DNA of 64,000 nucleotides from an uncultured Actinomycetes bacterium (GCA_903873185.1 CAIQNN010000010.1:36546-100545); one strand, 5' to 3'. Shown: positions 7,835 through 19,394, counted from the stretch's first letter. Notes: generated by a model from the sequence alone, not told the origin. Numbers and translations: made by a program.

Positions 7835-9724
7835 ATGATGGCTCAACAATTATGGTCTCCGAGTAACCCGGAAAATACCTTCCTTGGCCAGCTTCAAAGA
7901 TCATTGGGGTATGAGACATATGCAGACCTACACTCTTGGAGTATTAGTAAACCTGGGGAATTTTGGTCGAAAGCTTGGGATGATTTAGGAATCCTTGGTG
8001 AAAAAGGCGACCTCTCTTACGACCCGGGTGTTGATTTTCTTTCAGCGCGATTTTTCCCCTACGGAAAGCTAAATGTTGCTGAGAACTTGCTTGCTCGTGG
8101 CGCGGATGATGAGATCGCCATTGTTTCAATAGTTGAAGATGGTAAGCGTGTTGAAATTACTTGGCGGGAACTTCGAAAACTAGTCGCCGCGGCAACCGCG
8201 GCTATGAAAGCTGAAGGAATAACAACTGGAGATCGAGTTGTGGCTTGGACGCCCAATGTCGCTGAAGTCATCATTTATGCCTTGGCTGCTCTAAGTATTG
8301 GAGCAATTGTCAGTACCGCATCGCCCGACTTTGCACCACACGCGGTTCAAGATCGTTTCGGTCAAGTAGAGCCGAAATTGCTACTTGCCGCCAATAGCTA
8401 CAGTTACAACGGCAAGGTTTTTGATTGTTCAGAAAAAGTAAACGAGATTTTGGAACTTCTCCCAACGGTTAAACGAGTTATTTCTATTTCACACTTTCAG
8501 GAGTGGATAGAGCCGTTTTTGGGAGCGCCACTCGAATTCACTCCGCTTCCATTTAACCACCCAGGCTTTGTTCTCTTCTCGAGCGGCACAACTGGAAAGC
8601 CAAAATGTATTGTTCATAGCGGCGCCGGTGTTCTCCTTAAAGCAGCGACCGAACAGCACTATCAATTCAATATCGCACCAAGTGAAAAGGTTTTCTTTTT
8701 CACGACCTGCGGTTGGATGATGTGGAATTGGCTGACAATGGCTTTGTCTCGTCGAGCGACCATAGTGCTTTATGACGGATCACCTATGTATCCAAATCTG
8801 GAACGGCTTTTTGATCTAGCACAGAACGAGGAAGTTGAATTCTTTGGCGTCTCTGCAAAGTTCATTGATTCGGCACACAAAGAAGGTTTAACACCAGCCA
8901 CGACTCATGATTTACACGCACTTAGGCTCATTGCGTCAACTGGTTCAGTTCTGAGTCCAGAGAGTTTTGATTATGTGTACTCCGATATTAAAAAAGATGT
9001 GCATTTGGCTTCAATGTCAGGAGGCACGGATATTTGTGGTTGTTTTGTTGCTGGTGTTCCGACTTTGCCAGTCCATCGCGGGGAGATTCAAGGCCCTTGC
9101 CTAGGGATGGCTACTGACGTCTTTGATAGTGCTGGAGTTAGTGCAGCAATAGATCAAAAGGGTGAATTAGTTTGCACCGTTCCTTTCCCTTCCAAACCTT
9201 TGGGATTTTGGAATGATGATTCTGATGAAAAGTATCGCTCGGCTTACTACGAAGGTTTTCCCGGAATTTGGACTCACGGAGACTTCGCTTCAAAAAGTGC
9301 CCATGGTGGCTTTACTCTTTTTGGTCGAAGTGACGCCACTTTGAATTCGAAAGGTGTGCGTATTGGTACGGCTGAGATTTATCGTGTGGTGGAAATGTTC
9401 CCTCAAGTAAATGAAGCAATGGCGGTCTCACAAGATTGGGATGGAGATACTCGAGTAGTTCTCTTCCTAACTTTGAAATCAGGTCTCTTTTTAGATCAGC
9501 CGCTAGAGAAAGCGATTCGACTTGCGCTGCGATCGCAAGCCAGCCCACGACATGTCCCAGATAAAATAATTGTTGCTCCGGAGTTACCACGGACTAAAAG
9601 CAATAAATTGGTCGAATTGGCTGTGACTGATGTAATCAATGGCCGAGAAGTTCGAAATCGAGACGCTTTGGCAAACCCCAACGCCCTCGATTGGTTTAAG
9701 GATTTGCCGGCCCTTCAGAGTTAA
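7835..9724 (+). CDS. aacS: Acetoacetyl-CoA synthetase
   Basis: ATP-dependent ligation of acetoacetate (or a related 3-keto acid) to CoA. It is a 629-residue member of the adenylate-forming (ANL) superfamily: AMP-binding FSSGTTGKPK, TTCGWMMWNW typical of acetoacetate-CoA ligases, SGGTDICG, and a C-terminal hinge ending TKSNKLVE with the lysine adenylation region. Length fits the acetoacetyl-CoA synthetase subfamily. It is the last gene of the importer operon. With the 3-hydroxybutyrate dehydrogenase in the divergent operon it completes 3-hydroxybutyrate to acetoacetyl-CoA; a thiolase is not in this window. Confidence 0.88.
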   Translation: MMAQQLWSPSNPENTFLGQLQRSLGYETYADLHSWSISKPGEFWSKAWDDLGILGEKGDLSYDPGVDFLSARFFPYGKLNVAENLLARGADDEIAIVSIVEDGKRVEITWRELRKLVAAATAAMKAEGITTGDRVVAWTPNVAEVIIYALAALSIGAIVSTASPDFAPHAVQDRFGQVEPKLLLAANSYSYNGKVFDCSEKVNEILELLPTVKRVISISHFQEWIEPFLGAPLEFTPLPFNHPGFVLFSSGTTGKPKCIVHSGAGVLLKAATEQHYQFNIAPSEKVFFFTTCGWMMWNWLTMALSRRATIVLYDGSPMYPNLERLFDLAQNEEVEFFGVSAKFIDSAHKEGLTPATTHDLHALRLIASTGSVLSPESFDYVYSDIKKDVHLASMSGGTDICGCFVAGVPTLPVHRGEIQGPCLGMATDVFDSAGVSAAIDQKGELVCTVPFPSKPLGFWNDDSDEKYRSAYYEGFPGIWTHGDFASKSAHGGFTLFGRSDATLNSKGVRIGTAEIYRVVEMFPQVNEAMAVSQDWDGDTRVVLFLTLKSGLFLDQPLEKAIRLALRSQASPRHVPDKIIVAPELPRTKSNKLVELAVTDVINGREVRNRDALANPNALDWFKDLPALQS

Positions 9725-9730
9725 AGGGCA

Positions 9731-9757
9731 AAAAGAAAACCCCAGATCTCTCTGGGG
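9731..9757 (-). terminator. Rho-independent terminator downstream of tRNA-Ala
   Basis: On the minus strand CCCCAGA (9757-9751) pairs with TCTGGGG (9746-9740) around a 4-base loop, followed by TTTTCTTTTT. It ends the gyrBA-tRNA-Ile-tRNA-Ala transcription unit. The stem may also stop aacS readthrough on the plus strand, but that side lacks a U-run. Confidence 0.8.
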
Positions 9758-9763
9758 TAATTG

Positions 9764-9836
9764 TGGAGACTAGGAGGATCGAACTCCTGACCTCCTGCTT
9801 GCAAAGCAGGCGCTCTACCAATTGAGCTAAGTCCCC
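9764..9836 (-). tRNA. tRNA-Ala (anticodon TGC)
   Basis: Reverse strand: 7-bp acceptor GGGGACT/AGTCTCC (one G-U), D-arm TTAGCTCAATTGGTAGAGC, anticodon stem around TTTGCAA, and T-loop GTTCGATCC. Discriminator is A and CCA is not encoded. It follows tRNA-Ile behind gyrA, a usual actinobacterial arrangement. Confidence 0.95.
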
Positions 9837-9877
9837 GTATTTCTACGGTCTTTCTATAACGGCCGATCTTGCCAGCG

Positions 9878-9952
9878 TGGGCCTGGGAGGACTTGAACCT
9901 CCGACCTCTTCCTTATCAGGGAAGCGCTCTAACCAGGCTGAGCTACAGGCCC
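9878..9952 (-). tRNA. tRNA-Ile (anticodon GAT)
   Basis: Reverse strand: acceptor GGGCCTG/CAGGCCC, D-arm TAGCTCAGCCTGGTTAGAGC, anticodon loop CTGATAA giving GAT, and T-loop GTTCAAGTC. Discriminator A, no encoded CCA. It lies 50 bases after the gyrA stop and is probably co-transcribed with gyrase. Confidence 0.95.
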
Positions 9953-10002
9953 GCTAACGGGCTGGTGAAGGTTACCCGACATAGAGCCCAACTCGCAAAA
10001 AA

Positions 10003-12533
10003 CTAGTTTTCGGGCTCGGCTTCGATCTCGGATTCGACTTCAATGATCGCAGGTGAAGTGAGATCTTCGGCCTCTATTTCCAGCACTGGTTCATCTTTTA
10101 CTTGGGCAATAGAGACCACTGAGACCCCATCGCCGAGGTTTACTAGGCGAACTCCAAGCGTGTCACGGCTAGTCTCGCGAATCTCAGCAGCGGCCGTTCT
10201 AATGACCGTTCCACCAGAGGTAATCGCCAAAATCTCTTCTTCAGCCACAACAATCATGGCGCCAACAAGTACACCGCGGGAATCCTCATCGATTTTGGCA
10301 GCCTTAACGCCGATTCCGCCTCGACCTTGTGGGCGATATTCCTGGAGAGGTGTTCGTTTTGCATATCCACCATCAGTAGCAGTTAAAACATATTGCTGAA
10401 CTTCAGTTTCAGTAATAGTTGCCATTGAAAGGAGTTGATCATCGCCACGGAATTTCATTCCGATAACACCACTTGTCGATCGACCCATCGGGCGAAGAGA
10501 TGCATCTCCAGCAGAGAAGCGCAGTGACATTCCTTTGCGCGAAACCAACAGCAGTTCATCTTTTTCACCGACGAGTGCTGCGGAAACTACTTCATCTTCC
10601 TCTTTGAGGTTTATGGCAATAAGACCGCCGGTACGAGTTGAGTCGTATTCCGTCAATGGGCTCTTTTTAACCATTCCACTCTTGGTTGCAATAACCAAGA
10701 AAGAATCTGGGTTGTAATCGGAAACTGCAATTACTTGGGCAATTCCCTCGTCTGGCTTAAAGGCTAACAAGTTCGCCACATGCTGACCTCGGGCATCTCT
10801 GCCAGTATCAGGAAGTTCGTGAACCTTGGCTCGGTAGACCCGGCCCTTGTTGGTGAAGAAGAGCAACCAATCATGTGTCGAGGCGACAAAGAAGTGATCT
10901 ACCAGATCGTCTTGTCTTAAAGCAGCACCCTTTACGCCTTTACCACCGCGTCGTTGGGATCGATAGAGATCGGCTTTTGTGCGCTTGGCATAGCCAGTTC
11001 GGGTAATTGTTACAACCACATCTTGTTCCGGAATTAAATCTTCCACTGAGATATCAGTATCCCCAAGAATAATTTGGGTTCTCCGTACATTGCCATATTT
11101 AGTTGAGATCTCTTCGAGTTCAGTTTTAATAATCTCGCGCTGTCTTTCTGGGCTAGCCAGAATCTCATTCAAAGCGATGATGTCGGTCATGAGGCCGTCA
11201 TATTCGTCGTTAATCTTTTGACGTTCCAGCGCCGCAATCCGTCGCAGCTGCATATCTAAAATCGCATTTGCTTGAAGCTCGTCAACGTCGAGCAGCTTCA
11301 TTAAACCGGTACGCGCCTCTTCAGAGGTAGAACTAGCGCGAATCAGCGCAATTACAGCATCTAACGCATCGAGGGCTTTTAGATAGCCGCGCAAAATATG
11401 AGCTCGTTTTTCCCGTTCAGCAAGACGATATTTGGTGCGTCGAACAATTACTTCAACTTGATGCTCGATGTAATAACGGATGAACTCATCAATTCGAAGA
11501 GTTCGAGGAACGCCATCAACTAGCGCCAGCATGTTGGCGCCAAAAGAATCTTGAAGTTGGGTGTGCTTATAAAGGTTGTTGAGAATTACTTTTGGAATGG
11601 CATCGTTACGAAGCACAATAACTAAGCGCTGTCCCAGCCGTTCATTTCCTTCGTCGCGAACATCGGCGATGCCTTTAATGCGACCATCTTTAACTAGCTC
11701 TGCAATTTTTAAAGCTAGGTTATCTGGGTTCACTTGATAAGGCAGTTCAGTAACAACCAAGCAGGTGCGCTTGTTGATCTCTTCGATTTCAACAACGGCT
11801 CGCATGATGATCGATCCGCGACCAGTTCGATAGGCATCTTCGATTCCACTGCGGCCAACAATTAGCGCCTTGGTTGGGAAATCTGGGCCTTTGATAATAG
11901 TCATCAATTTTTCGAGAAGTTCCGGCGCGGGCATATCTGGATGCGCCAGAGCAAAACAGGTTCCTTCAATTACTTCACTTAAATTATGTGGTGGGATATT
12001 GGTCGCCATACCAACTGCGATACCCGCGCTACCGTTGACCAAAAGGTTAGGAAATCTGCTTGGTAATACAAGTGGCTCTTGAGAGCGACCGTCATAGTTT
12101 GGAACGAAATCGACGGTATCTTCATCGATATCGCGCATCATCTCCATGGCTAGTGGCGCAAGGCGAGCTTCGGTGTAACGCATAGCGGCTGCAGGATCGT
12201 TGCCGGGTGAACCGAAGTTTCCATTTCCATCGATAAGTGGATAGCGAAGTGACCAGAATTGAGCCAACCGGACAACCGCATCGTAAATAGCTGTGTCGCC
12301 GTGTGGGTGATAGTTACCCATCACATCGCCAACAATACGAGATGACTTGTAGTAGCCCTTATCGGGACGGTAGCCAGCGTCGTACATTGCATAGAGAACT
12401 CGGCGGTGGACTGGCTTCAATCCGTCACGAACATCAGGAAGAGCTCGACCGACAATAACGCTCATGGCATAGTCCAAATAGGAGCGAGCCATCTCGACTT
12501 GGAGATCTACAGTTTCTATGCGGTCATGTTCCA

Positions 12534-12534
<1 letters not shown>
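10003..12534 (-). CDS. gyrA: DNA gyrase subunit A
   Basis: Breakage-reunion subunit of gyrase, 843 residues. Catalytic Tyr120 lies in RYTEARLAP. The quinolone-determining loop [10 protein letters not shown] (76-85) has Thr at the E. coli Ser83 position and Asp85 at the Asp87 position. The C-terminal beta-pinwheel carries the GyrA box SQRRGGKG needed for DNA wrapping, and an acidic tail ends the protein. There is no intein. Its ATG shares a base with the gyrB stop (TAATG), so the subunits are coupled. Confidence 0.98.
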
Positions 12535-14504
<1,970 letters not shown>

Positions 14505-14548
14505 CTAATTGGCGGGCGGTCTAACCAAGTAAAATTGGCTTAAATCGC

Positions 14549-14599
14549 AACCTGCTCAGGTTTTAATTGCAGTACCTGAGAATCTTACCGTGTTCTCAG
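14549..14599 (-). promoter_or_regulatory. Overlapping, mutually exclusive inverted repeats upstream of gyrB
   Basis: In the dciA-gyrB gap (14490-14671) three pairings compete: CTGAGAA/TTCTCAG (14576-14582 with 14593-14599), CTCAGGT/ACCTGAG (14555-14561 with 14574-14580), and AACCTG/CAGGTT (14549-14562). Because segments are shared, only some can form at once, as in an attenuator. Alternatively the repeated CTCAG/CTGAG units are a repressor operator. The rest of the gap shows no other clear element. Confidence 0.45.
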
Positions 14600-14671
14600 A
14601 ATTTGAACTACCGAAAATCGCCTCTTAAGGTGCTCTGGAGGGATTTTTACCCTGTTGTTGTGGGTGGATAT

Positions 14672-15124
14672 TTAACTGTAGGTGTCGCGAGGGCCACGAG
14701 CCCCTCGGATGGTGCGAATCCCCTTTTTCCAAGATGGGGCATGTGGACCAATTACAACGATCTCTTCAACTAGCGCTCCGGGAGCGGAATTGGCGATTGT
14801 GGTTAAAAGTTGGCTGGAAATGAGCGTGAGTTGGGTCGCCCAAGCCGTGGCGGTGGTTTGAATGGTTAGGCGGCCATCAACCAAAGAGATGGGTTGGGCA
14901 TGAGTGGCGATCTCAGCCCCGACAACCCGCTCCCATTCAGTAAAGAGGGTTCCTTCGGCTATTCCTTGTCGCCAATCCCGGTTTTTAACCAGCTCGGTTA
15001 AAGCCAGGCTTAAAGGTTGGGGGTCATCGACCCGTTGGCGATTTTCTGGACTATCAGAAGTTGGCGACTTCTTTGGGTGGCCGCGGAAGGAGCGATAAAG
15101 CTCGCGAGCTAAATCCCGTTTCAT
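14672..15124 (-). CDS. dciA: DciA-like helicase-loading protein (DUF721 family)
   Basis: A 150-residue protein of the DUF721/DciA family, which helps load or operate the replicative helicase DnaB in bacteria lacking DnaC. The basic, disordered N-terminus is followed by a KH-like domain with LVKNRDWRQGI, EWERVVGAEIATH and LTIQTTATAWATQLTLI. Its ATG overlaps the recF stop (ATGA at 15121), the standard actinobacterial position between recF and gyrB. Assignment is by position and family motif; direct function here is inferred. Confidence 0.85.
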   Translation of the reverse strand: MKRDLARELYRSFRGHPKKSPTSDSPENRQRVDDPQPLSLALTELVKNRDWRQGIAEGTLFTEWERVVGAEIATHAQPISLVDGRLTIQTTATAWATQLTLISSQLLTTIANSAPGALVEEIVVIGPHAPSWKKGIRTIRGARGPRDTYS

Positions 15125-16215
15125 GGCGCTAGTGGTGTTACTTGGCCGGCTTTTACGTTAAACCTTATGCCTGATAACTCTTTAGGTAGATCATTCTCCA
15201 CCGCCACAGTAATAAAAGTTTGCTCTGCAACTTGGGCAAGCTCGATTAGACGCAACCGGCGCTCTTCATCTAATTCCGAGAAGACATCATCCAAAATTAA
15301 AATCGGTGAGAGGCCATCGTTTTGTAATAATTGGAAGGTGGCAAGTTTTAATGAAAGTGCGATTGACCAAGATTCTCCATGACTGGCATAACCCTTAACT
15401 ATATGGTCGCCTAAAACTAAAATTAAATCGTCGCGGTGCGGCCCACTTAGTGTTAAGCCGCGCTCCAACTCTGCTGATCTGGTGGCATTAACTCGTTCTA
15501 AGATTTTATAGGTGTTCTCTTCGTGGTTAAGGGTTGGCTCTTCAATACTCGATTTGTAATTGATTGTGGTTGGTTTCTCTGCTGAGATCTCTCGATATAT
15601 TTCGTTAAATATTGGAGTTAACTCTGAAAGCGTCTTCATACGCGCTGCAATAATTTTTCCGCCAAATTCGGCAACTTGCTTATCCCATGGGATTAAAGCT
15701 TCAATTCCTGATCTGGATTTTAAAAGTGAATTCCGCTGTTTAACAGCCCGCTCGTAATCGCTAATAATTCCGGCCATTCGTGGCGAACGAAGTGTTAAAA
15801 GTTGATCGATAAAACGACGTCGCTCGCTCGGGTCGCCCCGAACTAAATCTAAATCTTCCGGTGAGAAGTAAATGGCTTGAACTAAACCAAAAAGTTCGCG
15901 TTGGCTTCTAACTGGATTTTGATTTATGCGAGCTCGATTGGCCCGCTCACCATTTATTTCTAACTCAACCAACACCTCCCGGTCGGGATTGGTAATAGTG
16001 GCTCTGATATATGCCGAACTATTTCCCAGTTGTACTAAAGGAAGATCATTGGCAACTCGGTGAGATGAAAGGTAAGAGAGATAGAGAATTGATTCGACGA
16101 TATTGGTTTTACCTTCGCCATTACGCCCGATAAAAATAGATATGCCGGGGGTAAGTTTTAGCTCCAAATTTTCATAGGACCTAAAACTTTTCAGCGAAAG
16201 CTGCGATAAATACAC
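15121..16215 (-). CDS. recF: DNA replication and repair protein RecF
   Basis: SMC-like ATPase that helps load RecA at single-strand gaps, 364 residues. Walker A GRNGEGKTN (about 30-38), signature TLSGPHRDDL, and Walker B LILDDVFSELD are all intact. It lies 18 bases downstream of dnaN and overlaps dciA. No gnd gene separates dnaN and recF, unlike in several other actinobacteria. Confidence 0.97.
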   Translation of the reverse strand: MYLSQLSLKSFRSYENLELKLTPGISIFIGRNGEGKTNIVESILYLSYLSSHRVANDLPLVQLGNSSAYIRATITNPDREVLVELEINGERANRARINQNPVRSQRELFGLVQAIYFSPEDLDLVRGDPSERRRFIDQLLTLRSPRMAGIISDYERAVKQRNSLLKSRSGIEALIPWDKQVAEFGGKIIAARMKTLSELTPIFNEIYREISAEKPTTINYKSSIEEPTLNHEENTYKILERVNATRSAELERGLTLSGPHRDDLILVLGDHIVKGYASHGESWSIALSLKLATFQLLQNDGLSPILILDDVFSELDEERRLRLIELAQVAEQTFITVAVENDLPKELSGIRFNVKAGQVTPLAP

Positions 16216-16233
16216 GGATTTAACTCTTAATAA

Positions 16234-17361
16234 TTATGAGGTGTAGCGCATGGGCATTAGTAGGTATTTATAACTACTGATTGGCTCAGAGTCGGCTGCG
16301 CTTTTGCCCGAAAGCACCGCTGGCTTATTAGCTCCAGTAAATGCAATGTGCACGTATGGGGTGTTTATGGCTTGAAGTCCATCAGTAAGGAAGGTTGGAT
16401 TAAATGCGATATTAATTGGTTCCCCGCTATATTCAATCTCTAACTCTTCGGTGGCTTGCGCTTCTTCACCGGCGCCAGCTTCAAGTTGTAGTGAGCCTTC
16501 AGAAAAGATTAAACGCAGTGGGACAGTTTTGTCAGTAACTAATGCAACCCGGCGTACTGAATCTAAGAATGTGGAAACTTCGACAGTTGCTTGCGCTGTG
16601 GACTCTTGTGGAAGTAAGTGGCGAAAAGGTGGGAAGGTGCCATCAAGAGTTCGTGAAGTCATAGTTTTTTCGTTAGAGATAAAACCAACTAAACGTTCGT
16701 TGGTCGTACTTTGAGAGAGCGCGAAAATAACTTCCGGGTTTCCAACCAAGGATTTTGCAGCGTCGGAGAGAGTTCGGGCGCGAAGCAAGGTGGCCGTTTC
16801 AATATCTGGGTTGTTTGGGTTCCAACTAATTTCTTTGACCGCTAGGCGGTACCGATCGGTCGCGGCTAGGGTGATTGTGGTTCGGCTGATATCAATATGA
16901 ACACCAGTCAGGGTAGGCAATGAATCATCTCGTCCGGCGGCAATTGCAACTTGACTGATTGCTGCCGCGAATACATCGGTGGCGATTCGGCCAGCTGTTT
17001 CTGGAAGCTCAGGCAAAGTTGGGTATTCGTTGACCGACAAGGTTGGCAGCGTGAATTTTGCGCTGCCGGCGCTCACAAGGACTCTGGTGCCATCTAAAGT
17101 GAAAGTTATTGGCTTTGCTGGCAAAGAGCGGGCAATTTCAGCTAAAAGTCTTCCTGGCACAAGAACTTTGCCTGGGGTTGAGATCTCAGCGTGCAAAATC
17201 GCCTTCGTTGAAGTTTCAAGATCTGAGCCCGTCATGGTGATTACATCAGTAACGTCGATCATGATCCCTAGTAAGGAGGTTGAGATCGGCCTGGAAGAGA
17301 GGCTTCTAGCCACCCAATTAACAGCGTCGATCAAAGCTTCGCGTTCGGCAACAAACTTCAT
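16234..17361 (-). CDS. dnaN: DNA polymerase III beta sliding clamp
   Basis: Ring-shaped processivity clamp, 375 residues with three repeated clamp domains. Diagnostic stretches are LLGIMIDV, VPGRLLAEIARSLP, TDRYRLA and the C-terminal YLLMPMR. A GAGGAAG ribosome-binding site precedes the ATG. The 314-base gap between it and dnaA is the candidate oriC. It likely heads the dnaN-recF-dciA unit. Confidence 0.98.
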   Translation of the reverse strand: MKFVAEREALIDAVNWVARSLSSRPISTSLLGIMIDVTDVITMTGSDLETSTKAILHAEISTPGKVLVPGRLLAEIARSLPAKPITFTLDGTRVLVSAGSAKFTLPTLSVNEYPTLPELPETAGRIATDVFAAAISQVAIAAGRDDSLPTLTGVHIDISRTTITLAATDRYRLAVKEISWNPNNPDIETATLLRARTLSDAAKSLVGNPEVIFALSQSTTNERLVGFISNEKTMTSRTLDGTFPPFRHLLPQESTAQATVEVSTFLDSVRRVALVTDKTVPLRLIFSEGSLQLEAGAGEEAQATEELEIEYSGEPINIAFNPTFLTDGLQAINTPYVHIAFTGANKPAVLSGKSAADSEPISSYKYLLMPMRYTS

Positions 17362-17675
17362 AACTTCCTCTTCTTCGTTAGATAAGGGGAGTCTTTCACA
17401 GGTTCTCTCTCCCCAACTTTTTGTTATTAATACAAGTATTAGTAGTAACTAGAGCCTATTTGTGTGGAAAACATAAGAAAGTACAGGTTGGTACGGTAAA
17501 TCATTTAATCCTGGCTTGTGGGTAACTAGTGGAAAACCAAGCTTGCTTGAGGGCAACCCCACCGGCAAAAGATGAGAACCAACAGTTCTCCCGAAATTAT
17601 CCACAGTTATCCACAAGTTACCCACAGACTGAGGGTAACTATTAAGGAGTTCTTTACCTTTGGCCATTTGTGCGC
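17362..17675. other. oriC: Candidate chromosomal origin of replication (oriC)
   Basis: The dnaA-dnaN gap holds two perfect TTATCCACA DnaA boxes in tandem (17597-17605, 17607-17615), TTACCCACA at 17618-17626, the same box inverted at 17517-17525, TTTTCCACA inverted at 17463-17471, and one-mismatch boxes at 17528-17536 and 17392-17400. An AT-rich stretch at 17417-17460 could be the unwinding element; it contains TAGTAGTAA (17440-17448), resembling DnaA-trio repeats. Flanking genes diverge from this region. A second, smaller cluster lies on the other side of dnaA. Confidence 0.8.
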
Positions 17676-19085
17676 TTAGTTCTTCGCTTGGATCTTGATT
17701 CGGTTAGTTAGCTCAGTTACTTGGTTATAGATCGAGCGGCGTTCAGCCATTAACTGACGAATTTTACGATCGGCATGCATCACCGTGGTGTGGTCGCGGC
17801 CGCCAAAAGTTTGACCGATTTTAGGAAGAGATAACTCCGTCAACTCCCGGCAGAGATACATAGCAATTTGACGAGCGTTAACCAACACCCGAGACCTGGA
17901 AGAGCCACAAAGGTCATCGATTGTCAGGCTGAAGTAGGTGGCGGTCTGAGCCATAATCGCCGAAGAGGTGATTTCTGGGCCACCCTCATCTGGAATTAAA
18001 TCCTTTAACACAATCTCAGCTAACCCTAAATCAACAGGTTGCCGATTTAGTGAGGCGAAGGCGGTAACTCGGATTAAAGCCCCCTCGAGCTCTCGGATAT
18101 TGGAAGAGATTTTGCTGGCGATATATTCCAAAACATCATCAGGAGCATTTAATTTATCTTGGGCCGCTTTTTTACGAAGGATGGCGATTCGGGTCTCAAG
18201 CTCTGGTGGTTGAATATCTGTGATTAGCCCCCACTCGAATCGGCTGCGGAGTCGATCTTCAAGAGTTGTTAATTGTTTTGGTGGCCGGTCGCTTGAGATA
18301 ACAATCTGCTTATTAGCGTTGTATAAAGTATTAAAAGTATGAAAGAACTCTTCCTGGGTACGTTCTTTGTTTTCTAAGAACTGAATATCATCAACTAATA
18401 AAACATCTAAATCTCGATATCTGCGCTGAAAAACCGAGGCTTTATCGTCTCGAATCGAGTTAATAAAATCGTTGGTAAATTCTTCACTTGATACATAACG
18501 TACACGGACGCCGCCATATAACTCTTTCGCGTAAGCGCCAATAGCGTGTAATAGGTGGGTTTTACCAAGCCCAGACTCACCATAAATAAATAGCGGGTTG
18601 TAAGCCTTTGCGGGCGCTTCAGCTACCGCAACAGCTGCAGCGTGGGCGAAACGATTAGAGGCGCCAATAACAAAAGTTTCAAAAATATATCTTGGATTCA
18701 ATTGCGACTGCTCATGTGGGGCAGAATTAGTGGAGGGTCGGCCTGTGCCAGATTTTGGTTGAATATCTGCAATCGGATCTACTTGCACCTCTTCAGAGCT
18801 TGGCGCAACCTCAAGACTCTCATCGATAGTGACTGCAATATTTATTCGCTGTCCTAGTTTTTCCGAGAGGGTTTCATTTAATACCGCCCGCATCTTGCTC
18901 TCTAAAACATCTTTTGCAAAAGAGTTTGGCGCGGCTAGTAAAAGGTTAGAACCACCTTCACCTTGGAGTAGCCCCAACGGCTTAGTGAGGGCTAAGAAAG
19001 CCCGGTGATGCGGGGTCTCGAGAGAGACGGTCTCGATAACTGACGCCCAGAGCGCGGTCAGGTCAATATCTTCTAGTAGTGCCAC
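17676..19085 (-). CDS. dnaA: Chromosomal replication initiator protein DnaA
   Basis: AAA+ initiator that binds DnaA boxes and melts oriC, 469 residues. Domain I is N-terminal (LWASVIETV), followed by a Ser/Pro-rich linker. The AAA+ core has Walker [10 protein letters not shown], Walker [10 protein letters not shown] and sensor residues in ISSDRPPK. Domain IV carries the DNA-binding signature [11 protein letters not shown]. The GTG start at 19085 is preceded by GGGGGAG. A promoter and DnaA boxes upstream suggest autoregulation. Confidence 0.99.
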   Translation of the reverse strand: MALLEDIDLTALWASVIETVSLETPHHRAFLALTKPLGLLQGEGGSNLLLAAPNSFAKDVLESKMRAVLNETLSEKLGQRINIAVTIDESLEVAPSSEEVQVDPIADIQPKSGTGRPSTNSAPHEQSQLNPRYIFETFVIGASNRFAHAAAVAVAEAPAKAYNPLFIYGESGLGKTHLLHAIGAYAKELYGGVRVRYVSSEEFTNDFINSIRDDKASVFQRRYRDLDVLLVDDIQFLENKERTQEEFFHTFNTLYNANKQIVISSDRPPKQLTTLEDRLRSRFEWGLITDIQPPELETRIAILRKKAAQDKLNAPDDVLEYIASKISSNIRELEGALIRVTAFASLNRQPVDLGLAEIVLKDLIPDEGGPEITSSAIMAQTATYFSLTIDDLCGSSRSRVLVNARQIAMYLCRELTELSLPKIGQTFGGRDHTTVMHADRKIRQLMAERRSIYNQVTELTNRIKIQAKN

Positions 19086-19114
19086 TTAAACTCCCCCAAC
19101 TGCGCAAAACCAAA

Positions 19115-19248
19115 TAATCCACAAAGTTATCCACAGCCTGTGGTCTAAACCCTTACTTGAGCCTTTTTCGACCTAGATTGGGGTTATCACCTGTGGATAG
19201 AGTGCGAACTTAGAGGTCATTTGAAGGAAAATCAAGTGGTTATCCACA
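19115..19248. promoter_or_regulatory. DnaA-box cluster upstream of dnaA
   Basis: Within the 309-base dnaA-rpmH gap: perfect TTATCCACA at 19127-19135 and 19240-19248, TAATCCACA at 19115-19123, and CTATCCACA on the minus strand at 19192-19200. The last two positions flank the predicted dnaA promoter. The cluster may act in autoregulation or be part of the origin. Confidence 0.7.
19207..19235 (-). promoter_or_regulatory. Predicted dnaA promoter
   Basis: On the minus strand TTGATT (19235-19230) and TAAGTT (19212-19207) are separated by exactly 17 bases and fit a housekeeping sigma factor. A DnaA box lies just upstream and another at the expected start site, so DnaA could repress its own gene. 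Confidence 0.5.
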
Positions 19249-19267
19249 AAATCTCGACACGCTGAGT

Positions 19268-19297
19268 TTGACCCTTATCAACGGCTACCTCTACCGT
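19268..19297 (+). promoter_or_regulatory. Predicted rpmH operon promoter
   Basis: TTGACC (19268-19273) and TACCGT (19292-19297) with an 18-base spacer. This would start transcription near 19304, giving a leader of about 90 bases before rpmH. Only the hexamers support it. Confidence 0.4.
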
Positions 19298-19394
19298 TAC
19301 CCCCTCACCTGCTGTGGCTTGCGAGCGGTCCTTAATCGGATCGAACGCTAAGAGAAACTGTCAATTTTGATAGTGGGATATAAAGGAGTTTTCG

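Noticed and set aside
10535..10717. Possible small gene opposite gyrA
   Set aside because: Antisense frame over a highly conserved coding region, with no supporting signal.
17449..17667. 72-residue reading frame on the minus strand in the dnaA-dnaN gap
   Set aside because: It runs through the DnaA boxes, has no recognisable motif, and the gap is best explained as oriC.
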